Assembly: GCA_011390985.1 (NCBI GenBank)
Contig: JAABRJ010000193.1
Span: 1 to 11,793 of the forward strand
Direction of reading: 5' to 3'
Length of the DNA stretch: 11,793 bases
DNA from: Desulfobacteraceae bacterium
Lineage (GTDB): Bacteria; Desulfobacterota; Desulfobacteria; Desulfobacterales; JAABRJ01
Positions within the stretch are counted from its first letter, which is position 1, and each line of letters opens with the position of its first letter. The notes under the pieces were generated by a model. That model had not been told where the DNA came from, did not search any database, and saw only the letters and a list, made by a program, of their open reading frames with translations. The translations under genes were made by a program, and so were the position numbers. This document shows positions 6,724 to 11,793 of this stretch, in pieces.

Positions 6724-7800
6724 TCAGATCGGCAGCGGGGTGGCCGTCGAGCGCAGCCTTCCGCCGGCCAAAAGGTCGGCCAGATCATCGGCCAGGGACG
6801 CACCGGCGTCAACGGCCTTGCGCCAATAAGCGATGCGCGCCGCATCGCGGCCGCGGAAGCGGACAAAGTCGGTGCGGTCGGGGATTTTACCGAGCGGCAG
6901 GCGTTCCAGAAAGGCCGCCGAAGGGCTGACCAGCAGGACGTTGCGGGTGTGCGCGGCGGCCGGCCGGCGCCGCGCCAGGCGTTTGTCCAGCCAGCCGGGA
7001 ACCAGGCGGTCGGTGTAATGAGGGTAGAGCACCAGCCCGTCGCGGCGGCGGTCGTAGGGCAGATCGAGATGATAGTCGATCACCCCGCCGTCCCAGTAGC
7101 GGCCGGGCGGGGCGCCGGGAATGGCGTCGACGCCGGCCATCACCAAGGGGATGGCGCCCGAGGCGAGCAGCGCCGGGACAAGGTTGCCTCTGGCGAGCGC
7201 CACCGTGCGCAGGGGAAAGCCGGTCATGGGATAAAACGGCGGCAGGGCGCGGGGGTCGTGAAAGAGAACCCGTTCAAAAAGAAGACCCAACCACCGCCGC
7301 TTGACGGCGTTGAGCGCCGTTGCGGCCGCCATCCGCAGCCACATCCCGGCCGGCAGCCGGCGCCGGTGCGACCCGCGGCTGCGGACGGCCAGAAAATTGA
7401 GCCGCAGGCATGGGTGCCCCAGTATTTCAGCGGCCGTCCGGGGCGTGACGTAGCTCGCCAGAATGCGCCGGGCCTCGCGGCTCACGGCGGCTGGGGAGGG
7501 CTGAGGATCGTAGCGCTGACCGATATAGGCCCGTTCCAGCCGGTCGATGGCTGCCAGCGGGTCGGCTTGGGCCGCAGCCGCAAAGCGCCAGGCCCCCGAT
7601 GATGACCCCACGAGGTGCAGGGGCGACCTGCGGCCTGTGACCCAGCTGCCGAAAAGAAAACGGTCGACATGGCTGAGGATCAGCCACTTGGGGCCGCCGG
7701 CGGCACCGGCGACGACCTTGATGGTCTCCGGTTTCAGCCCCCCGTCCCGCAGGATCGCCAGCGCGCGCGCTCCGGCCTGAATGCAAAGGGTGGGTGGCAT
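6724..7800 (-). CDS. Patatin-like phospholipase/acyl hydrolase
   Basis: Serine lipid acyl hydrolase with a Ser-Asp dyad, 358 residues. The oxyanion loop is GAAGGPKW (32-39), the nucleophile elbow GSSSG (65-69, Ser67), the patatin segment ASGAIPLVM (213-221), and the catalytic Asp in DGG (237-239). No signal peptide is evident, so it is probably cytoplasmic or peripheral at the inner membrane. ATG at 7800 follows AAGGAG by 9 nt. That Shine-Dalgarno directly abuts the T tract of an intrinsic terminator (7842-7816), so expression must involve read-through. The gene is 231 nt downstream of an outer-membrane phospholipase gene, which suggests a link to phospholipid turnover. The exact substrate (phospholipid, lysophospholipid or another acyl ester) cannot be told. 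Confidence 0.88.
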   Translation of the reverse strand: MPPTLCIQAGARALAILRDGGLKPETIKVVAGAAGGPKWLILSHVDRFLFGSWVTGRRSPLHLVGSSSGAWRFAAAAQADPLAAIDRLERAYIGQRYDPQPSPAAVSREARRILASYVTPRTAAEILGHPCLRLNFLAVRSRGSHRRRLPAGMWLRMAAATALNAVKRRWLGLLFERVLFHDPRALPPFYPMTGFPLRTVALARGNLVPALLASGAIPLVMAGVDAIPGAPPGRYWDGGVIDYHLDLPYDRRRDGLVLYPHYTDRLVPGWLDKRLARRRPAAAHTRNVLLVSPSAAFLERLPLGKIPDRTDFVRFRGRDAARIAYWRKAVDAGASLADDLADLLAGGRLRSTATPLPI

Positions 7801-7815
7801 CGACTGCTGCTCCTT

Positions 7816-7842
7816 AAAAAAGTGCGCGATGACAGTCGCGCA
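7816..7842 (-). terminator. Intrinsic terminator abutting the patatin RBS
   Basis: On the minus strand TGCGCGA (7842-7836), a CTGTCA loop and TCGCGCA (7829-7823) form a perfect 7-bp stem. It is followed by C and T6 (7821-7816), and then immediately by AAGGAG (7815-7810), the ribosome-binding site of the patatin gene. It may end the CoA-transferase/phospholipase transcript, but no promoter fits between it and the patatin ATG, so it may also act as an attenuator. Confidence 0.72.
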
Positions 7843-7851
7843 ACGTCCGGC

Positions 7852-7930
7852 TGCGGTGATTGGGTGAAGCTCGAGGACTACCTCGGTCTACAAGACGCGC
7901 TTTCGGGTGACCTCCACCTATTGCCCCGCA
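7852..7930 (-). other. Candidate structured leader RNA upstream of patatin gene
   Basis: This 231-nt gap (7801-8031) has no convincing ORF. On the minus strand several helices nest: TGCGG (7930-7926) with CCGCA (7856-7852); GGTGGAG (7918-7912) with CTTCACC (7869-7863), one wobble; and inside them two hairpins, GTCT/AGAC (7896-7893 with 7889-7886) and CGAGG/CCTCG (7885-7881 with 7876-7872). The fold resembles a multi-branch aptamer placed just before a terminator. I recognise no known riboswitch class. GC-rich sequence gives such pairings by chance, so support is weak. Confidence 0.28.
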
Positions 7931-7993
7931 AGCTTGAAGACTCCTGATACCGTCTCCACAAACCCGAACAACCCGGCTTGCCTTCCGCCGCAA

Positions 7994-8039
7994 ACCGCTG
8001 CCCGCGCGCTGCCGGCATCTCCCGCAGCGCCTCAGCGGT
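7994..8039 (-). other. Nested stem-loop at the stop codon of the phospholipase A gene
   Basis: On the minus strand ACCGCTG (8039-8033, including part of the TGA stop) pairs with CAGCGGT (8000-7994), enclosing CGCTGC (8029-8024) paired with GCAGCG (8012-8007). No T tract follows, so it may be an mRNA 3'-end stabiliser or Rho-related structure rather than an intrinsic terminator. Confidence 0.4.
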
Positions 8040-9285
8040 AAATCGAAAAGCCCAGCCGCATGCGGGTATCGCTCTCGTCGTAGCGCAGCAGGCTTTCGCT
8101 GTAGCCGGTGAAAAACTGGGCATGAAAGAAGAGGTCCAGATTGTCGAACAGGAGGTCTCCGATGGGGGTCGAGAAATCCATCTGCCAGCTGCCCTTGCCG
8201 GCCCTTTTGCCTTTGCGCAGGGTCGTGGCCAGCTCCATGCCGTCCCAGCGGCCGAATTTGACCAGCAGCTCCGCATAGCCCCGGTAGTTCTCGATGTCAT
8301 TGTTTTCACTGGCCCGCGACAGGTAGGCGAAAACCCGGGGGGCGACGGTCAGGGCGTAGCGCTCGGAATCGCCGTAAGTCAGGATGGGTTGGGCATACGC
8401 GATGTTGAGGCTGCGGTTGGCGTCGCCGTCCTGGCCGTTGGATAGGTGCTGCAGACCGGTCTGAAAATCCAGGCGGCTGACCCGGGGCAGCCAGCGCTGC
8501 TGGAGGTCGGTGTACAAAAGGAACATTTCGGGGCGGTAGCTGGTGTCGTCAAACGGCTGGGATTCGGACTCCAGGTTCCAGAAGGAGGTCTGGCTGTACC
8601 CCAAATGCAGCCCGTCCAGCCAGGACCAGCGGCTGACGATGGGGCCGTCGGAATTCAGGATATGGTATTTGAAGCTGATCTGGAACTTGATGTCGGTGGG
8701 GTTCGGGCCGTAAAGGAAATAGATCGGTTCGTGGCCCGAGAAGTTTTCCCAAAAATAGCCCATGTCCCAGTCCTGGGGAGGGCATGGAAACGGGGGAGCA
8801 AGCCCTTCGGGTTCCGCTGCCGCGGATGGTGCGGCTTCCTGGACGCGGAAGGCAACCTGCGGGCCCCCAAGGCCGTCGATGGCCAGGGTGAGCAGGCCGC
8901 TCCAGCCAACCGGCAGCGCCACCTCGGCGGCAACCTTGCGAAAGCCTCCGGGGGGGATCACCAGCGGGGCTGCCGACGGCTGCGCATAGGCGATGGCGAC
9001 CGCCTGGCGGGCTTCTTCGCGGGAGAGCCACCCGCTGCGGTGGGCCGAGAGGTCGACGTGCGCCGGCTGCGCGCCGGAATTGGCGAAAAAAAGGGTGATG
9101 ACAGCTGTCTCGCCGGCCTGGACGGGCGCTTGCGGGGGCTGCAGAATGGTTTCGAGTTGCGAGGCCTCGACCAGGCCCCCCACCAGCAGCCAAACAAGAA
9201 CGGCGGTGAACCGGAGTGCACGCATGCGGCCCGCTGTGGCGGGGGTCAAATCGATTGCGGAACTGGTTGCGTGGGCGCGGTTCAC
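8032..9285 (-). CDS. pldA: Outer-membrane phospholipase A (PldA/OMPLA) with extra N-terminal domain
   Basis: Beta-barrel phospholipase of the outer membrane that hydrolyses mislocalised phospholipids; the family is a Ca2+-dependent dimer. The active-site stretch HLSNGQDGDANRSLN places His280, Ser282 and Asn294 at the same spacing as E. coli OMPLA His142/Ser144/Asn156. Barrel-like strands occur throughout 185-417 (e.g. DIKFQISFKYHIL) and it ends with an aromatic-basic C-terminus (FSIYR). At 417 residues it is about 130 longer than E. coli PldA (289); the surplus at about 43-150 looks like an Ig-like beta-sandwich. The GTG start at 9285 overlaps the upstream stop (GTGA). ATG at 9225 (residue 21) would give a cleaner signal peptide, MRALRFTAVLVWLLVGGLVEAS. 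Neither has a strong Shine-Dalgarno, so the start is uncertain; the family call is not. Confidence 0.9.
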   Translation of the reverse strand: MNRAHATSSAIDLTPATAGRMRALRFTAVLVWLLVGGLVEASQLETILQPPQAPVQAGETAVITLFFANSGAQPAHVDLSAHRSGWLSREEARQAVAIAYAQPSAAPLVIPPGGFRKVAAEVALPVGWSGLLTLAIDGLGGPQVAFRVQEAAPSAAAEPEGLAPPFPCPPQDWDMGYFWENFSGHEPIYFLYGPNPTDIKFQISFKYHILNSDGPIVSRWSWLDGLHLGYSQTSFWNLESESQPFDDTSYRPEMFLLYTDLQQRWLPRVSRLDFQTGLQHLSNGQDGDANRSLNIAYAQPILTYGDSERYALTVAPRVFAYLSRASENNDIENYRGYAELLVKFGRWDGMELATTLRKGKRAGKGSWQMDFSTPIGDLLFDNLDLFFHAQFFTGYSESLLRYDESDTRMRLGFSIYR

Positions 9286-10778
9286 TCGTTTTCGGTCGGC
9301 AGCATCGTGCCGTAGGCCAGCAGGTTGCGGTGCAGCTCGAAGCAGCGCTGCAGGTCGTGCCGGATATGGCCGCTGCGGGCCTCGCGGATATAGCGGTCGA
9401 GGTAGTCCCGGTAAGCGGGATGGGCGCAGCGGTCGATGATGGTCCGGGCGCGCTGCATCGGTCCCAGACCGCGCAGATCCGCCAGCCCCTGTTCGGTGAC
9501 CAGGATCTGCACGGAGTGCTCATTGCTGTCCACGTGCGGGCACATGGGGACGATGGCGGAAATTTTACCGTTCTTGGCGACCGAAGGGGTCATGAAAATG
9601 GAGATGTAGCTGTTGCGGGCGAACTCGCCGCTGCCGCCGATGCCGTTGATCACGTCCATGCCGTAAACGTGCGAGGAATTGACGTTGCCGTAGACGTCGG
9701 CCTCCAGAGCGGTGTTCATCGCCACCACCCCAAGTCGCCGGATAATGCCGGGGTGGTTGGAGATTTCCTGGGGGCGCAGCACGATGCGCGGGGCGAAGAA
9801 GTCGATGTCGTCCACGATCTGCTTTAATTTGGCGCTGGAGATGGTCAGCCCGGTCGCACTGGCGCCGATCAGCTTGCCGTCGGCCAGCAGGTCCACCATG
9901 GCATCCTGAAGGACCTCGGAGTACATCTTGAAAGGCGGAATCTCGGGGTGTTCGCCCAGGGCCGCCAAAACCGCGTTGGCGACGTTGCCCACGCCGGCCT
10001 GCAGCGGCAGAAGGTCGGGGGGAATCCGGCCCGCGCGCTTTTCCGCCAGCAAAAAAGCCACCACATGGCCGGCGATTTGATTGCTGACCGCGTCAGGCGG
10101 CGCGAAAGCGCCGATTTTGTCCGGATCGTCGCTTTCGACGATGCCGATCACCTTGCGGGGGTCCACGGTGGCGTATGGGCAGCCGATCCGGGTGAGGGGG
10201 TCAAAGATCGGTATGGGGTAGCGATGAGGCGGCGGCGGCATGATGAAGACATCGCTCATCTCGCGTAGGCGCGGCGACTGGTGCCGGTTGATTTCGATGA
10301 TGACCTTGTCGGCGTGTTGCAGGTAGGTCGGGGACGCCCCGATGGAGGTGGTGAGGTAAACCCGCCCGTCCGGCGCGACTTCGGTGGCCTCGATGACGGC
10401 CAGGTCGATCCGCCCGAAAAATCCCTGGGCCACGGTCTGGGGCAGGTGGGACAGGTGCATGTCGACATATTCCACCTCCTGACGATTGATCTGGCGCCGC
10501 AGGGCCTCGCCGGACTGATAGGGGGTGCGCCAAGCGATGACCTCGGCTTCGGCCAGGAGCTCGTCGATGCAGTGGCCGCTGGAGGCGCCGGTCAGCACCT
10601 TGATCCGGAAACTGCGCCCCCGGCGGTGCTCCTCGCGGCCCCAGGCGGCCAGGGCGGTGGGCACCGCCTTGGCCGCACCGGCGGGGCTGAATCCGCTGAA
10701 GGCGACCGTGTCGCCGTCTTTGATGCGGGTGGTGGCCTCTGCAGCGGTCAGCAGCGCAAACGGACCATAGGTACTCAT
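9282..10778 (-). CDS. Acetyl-CoA hydrolase/transferase family CoA-transferase (succinyl-CoA:acetate-type)
   Basis: Class I CoA-transferase that moves CoA between acyl-CoA and a carboxylate such as acetate, cytoplasmic. The 498-residue length matches the AarC/Cat1/ScpC family (about 500). Family motifs are AGVGNVANAV (261-270), the catalytic glutamate in MYSEVLQDAM (Glu288), and GIGGSGEFARN (379-389), near the CoA-binding site. ATG at 10778 is preceded by GAGGAG at 10 nt. The stop overlaps the GTG start of the phospholipase gene, so the two are probably co-transcribed. Likely roles are acetate activation or release, or succinyl-CoA/propionyl-CoA exchange; the acyl specificity cannot be read from sequence. 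It heads the minus-strand transcript reading away from the divergent region. Confidence 0.92.
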   Translation of the reverse strand: MSTYGPFALLTAAEATTRIKDGDTVAFSGFSPAGAAKAVPTALAAWGREEHRRGRSFRIKVLTGASSGHCIDELLAEAEVIAWRTPYQSGEALRRQINRQEVEYVDMHLSHLPQTVAQGFFGRIDLAVIEATEVAPDGRVYLTTSIGASPTYLQHADKVIIEINRHQSPRLREMSDVFIMPPPPHRYPIPIFDPLTRIGCPYATVDPRKVIGIVESDDPDKIGAFAPPDAVSNQIAGHVVAFLLAEKRAGRIPPDLLPLQAGVGNVANAVLAALGEHPEIPPFKMYSEVLQDAMVDLLADGKLIGASATGLTISSAKLKQIVDDIDFFAPRIVLRPQEISNHPGIIRRLGVVAMNTALEADVYGNVNSSHVYGMDVINGIGGSGEFARNSYISIFMTPSVAKNGKISAIVPMCPHVDSNEHSVQILVTEQGLADLRGLGPMQRARTIIDRCAHPAYRDYLDRYIREARSGHIRHDLQRCFELHRNLLAYGTMLPTENE

Positions 10779-10958
10779 GGATTCGGTGCTCCTCTCGGGG
10801 CGCTGACGGTTCCGGGAAATGGGCCCGGGTTGCGCCGGTTCTTGTGCGGCCCTGGCGACGGGCGTTCACGGCAGTCAAGCGCGGGCTGGTTTTGAGCTGA
10901 AGCCTGAAGGGGTACCGTGCAGGAGGCGGTAAAACGGGCCGCGGATGGAACAAGGTGA

Positions 10959-10987
10959 CCTATACCAGAAATTCTGTGGCGCTAAAA
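10959..10987 (-). promoter_or_regulatory. Candidate extended -10 promoter of the CoA-transferase gene
   Basis: On the minus strand TGG-TATAGG has an extended -10 (TGn) before TATAGG (10964-10959); the hexamer 17 nt upstream, TTTTAG (10987-10982), is a poor -35. A short near-palindrome CAGAA-A-TTCTG (10966-10976) overlaps it. The resulting 5' UTR would be about 170 nt with nothing else recognised in it. Weak support. Confidence 0.3.
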
Positions 10988-11001
10988 GCCTCTTTTGGAC
11001 C

Positions 11002-11051
11002 GCAACCGACGGCTGGCCATCGCGGTCGGCAAGCGCCCTGCCGTCGGTTGC
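11002..11051. repeat. Perfect 12-bp inverted repeat in divergent intergenic region
   Basis: GCAACCGACGGC (11002-11013) and GCCGTCGGTTGC (11040-11051) are exact reverse complements separated by 26 nt. The right arm ends right where the -35 of the + strand promoter begins. No T tract follows on either strand, so an operator or a long cruciform/hairpin is more likely than a terminator. Confidence 0.6.
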
Positions 11052-11080
11052 TTGCCTGCACGGCTTAAACCGGCTATAAA
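11052..11080 (+). promoter_or_regulatory. Candidate sigma70 promoter of the membrane protein/helicase genes
   Basis: TTGCCT (11052-11057) and TATAAA (11075-11080) are separated by exactly 17 nt. The -10 matches the consensus at 5 of 6 positions and the -35 at 4 of 6. Transcription would start near 11087, about 80 nt before the GTG start at 11166. Confidence 0.55.
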
Positions 11081-11165
11081 GTGCCGGACAGCATGCGCGC
11101 AATTCACCATCCGGGATGTGACCCGATTTGGCCTTGGCTGACCGGGCGAAACGAAAAGGCAAAGC

Positions 11166-11486
11166 GTGACGCGGCAAAAGCAGATTCTAATCCTTGCGGC
11201 CATCGCCCTGGCGCATTGGGCTGCCACCCGGGCGGTGGGCAGCCTGATCCTGCACCAGACCGCCCAGCACGTTTTCGAGCCCCAACTCCCGGCTGTCGCC
11301 CGGCTGCTGGTGGCCGCGGCCAAGGTCCTCTATTTTCCGGTCGTCAGCCTGTCGCTTTTTCCCCGGGCCTGGTTTCCGGGCGGCTGGATCGCCGTCCCGA
11401 TCCTGGTCAACAGCCTGGTCTGGGCCCTGACGTTGTGGGCGGGGGTCATACTATTCCGACGGGCATGTCGCCGGCGGCGCAAGTGA
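11166..11486 (+). CDS. Small hypothetical membrane protein (106 aa)
   Basis: I do not recognise this family. It has three hydrophobic segments at about 7-29 (ILILAAIALAHWAATRAVGSL), 45-65 (VARLLVAAAKVLYFPVVSLSL) and 72-98 (GWIAVPILVNSLVWALTLWAG), and a strongly basic C-terminal tail (RRACRRRRK), which by the positive-inside rule would face the cytoplasm. The start is GTG at 11166 with AAAAGG about 8 nt upstream. A good promoter lies about 85 nt upstream. The stop overlaps the start of the next gene, so the two are probably one transcript; its role is unknown. Confidence 0.7.
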   Translation: MTRQKQILILAAIALAHWAATRAVGSLILHQTAQHVFEPQLPAVARLLVAAAKVLYFPVVSLSLFPRAWFPGGWIAVPILVNSLVWALTLWAGVILFRRACRRRRK

Positions 11487-11793
11487 GCGTTGTGCCGGCC
11501 TCCCGGGATGCGATCACGGCGCCGGCCGCAGCGCCGCAGCAGACGACCATCGGCGTGCGGGCCTTGGTGGCGCACGGTCTGCGGGCGGGCGACCTGGAAT
11601 CCGGGTTCCTGGGCAGCGTTCGGCCGCTGGAGGGCATCCGGGCCCATCAGCAGATTCAGCGTTCGCGGCCCGCCGGCTATGCCCCGGAGGTGGCGGTCAG
11701 CCAGCGGGTCGATGCCAGCGGGTTTCGCCTGCAGGTCACCGGCCGGATCGACGGGGTTTACCAGGAGGACGGCCAGACCGTGGTGGAGGAGAT
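11465..11793 (+). CDS. N-terminal fragment, PD-(D/E)XK nuclease-like region of a probable DinG/Rad3-type helicase (partial)
   Basis: An open frame from ATG 11465 runs off the window (109 complete codons). After a poorly conserved first 25 residues come TTIGVRALVAHGLRAGDL (27-44), LEGIRAHQQIQ (55-65), and VTGRIDGVYQEDGQTVVEE (91-109). The His in AHQ (61), Asp in RIDG (96) and Glu in VVEE (108/109) resemble a RecB/Cas4-like PD-(D/E)XK site, which in this family continues as EIKT. From memory, the pattern resembles the N-terminus of bacterial DEAD_2/DinG-like helicases. The true start is unsure: GTG at 11483 overlaps the previous stop as GTGA, and no clear Shine-Dalgarno is seen. A stand-alone RecB/Cas4-like nuclease is the main alternative. 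Confidence 0.55.
   Translation, partial: MSPAAQVSVVPASRDAITAPAAAPQQTTIGVRALVAHGLRAGDLESGFLGSVRPLEGIRAHQQIQRSRPAGYAPEVAVSQRVDASGFRLQVTGRIDGVYQEDGQTVVEE

Noticed and set aside
7878..8309. Minus-strand open frame overlapping the pldA 3' end and the intergenic region
   Set aside because: Shadow of pldA in another frame; the intergenic tail has no start with a sensible ribosome-binding site and no Trp- or other amino-acid run that would suggest a second leader peptide.
11029..11042. Sigma54-like GG-N10-GC on the minus strand
   Set aside because: Only the minimal GG/GC spacing and TTGC match; it lies inside the inverted-repeat region, GC-rich DNA produces such matches often, and the implied 5' UTR is about 240 nt.
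10945..11079. 44-codon + strand ORF (ATG 10945 to TAA 11079) in the divergent intergenic region, with AGGAGG upstream
   Set aside because: The Shine-Dalgarno is about 18 nt from the ATG, too far; the frame crosses the inverted repeat and the stop falls in the -10 element, so regulatory DNA explains it better.
1..11793. tRNA, rRNA, CRISPR array, insertion sequence or attachment site
   Set aside because: I looked for tRNA-like cloverleaves, regularly spaced repeats, transposase motifs and flanking direct repeats, and saw none.

Overview
This is GC-rich DNA (well over 60% G+C by eye). Its gene set of iorAB, a PaaK-type ligase, a TRAP transporter and an AarC-type CoA-transferase fits an anaerobic proteobacterium-like organism. 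Sulfate-reducing Desulfobacterota (former Deltaproteobacteria) are the best guess, but this rests on gene content only. Nearly all genes lie on the minus strand, so transcription runs from high to low coordinates.

Layout. At the right edge (11166-11793, + strand) are a small membrane protein and the start of a protein with a PD-(D/E)XK nuclease-like, DinG/Rad3-helicase-like N-terminus. A 387-bp divergent intergenic region (10779-11165) holds a good + strand promoter and a perfect 12-bp inverted repeat. Leftward on the minus strand come an acetyl-CoA hydrolase/CoA-transferase (10778-9282), an outer-membrane phospholipase A (9285-8032) with an extra N-terminal domain, and a patatin-like phospholipase (7800-6724). 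A structured leader and an intrinsic terminator sit directly on the patatin ribosome-binding site.

The left half is one minus-strand operon: promoter, leader peptide, terminator, iorA, iorB, PaaK-like aryl-CoA ligase, dctP, dctQ, dctM (the last cut by the window edge). The main discovery is the leader. A 23-codon ORF at 6598-6527 encodes MKFLLWFWWWQ..., with four Trp and two Phe codons within codons 3-10. It is followed by a 9-bp GC-rich terminator hairpin with a T6 tract just before iorA. This is the layout of ribosome-mediated tryptophan attenuation, and it is placed on an indolepyruvate:ferredoxin oxidoreductase operon rather than on trp biosynthesis genes.

How the genes may work together (inference). 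The TRAP system would import an aryl acid such as indole-3-acetate or phenylacetate, the ligase would make the aryl-acetyl-CoA, and IorAB would reductively carboxylate it to the aryl-pyruvate for transamination to Trp or Phe. Derepression by Trp starvation makes sense for this salvage direction but not for Trp catabolism. The leader thus argues for the direction in which the reversible enzyme runs in this organism.
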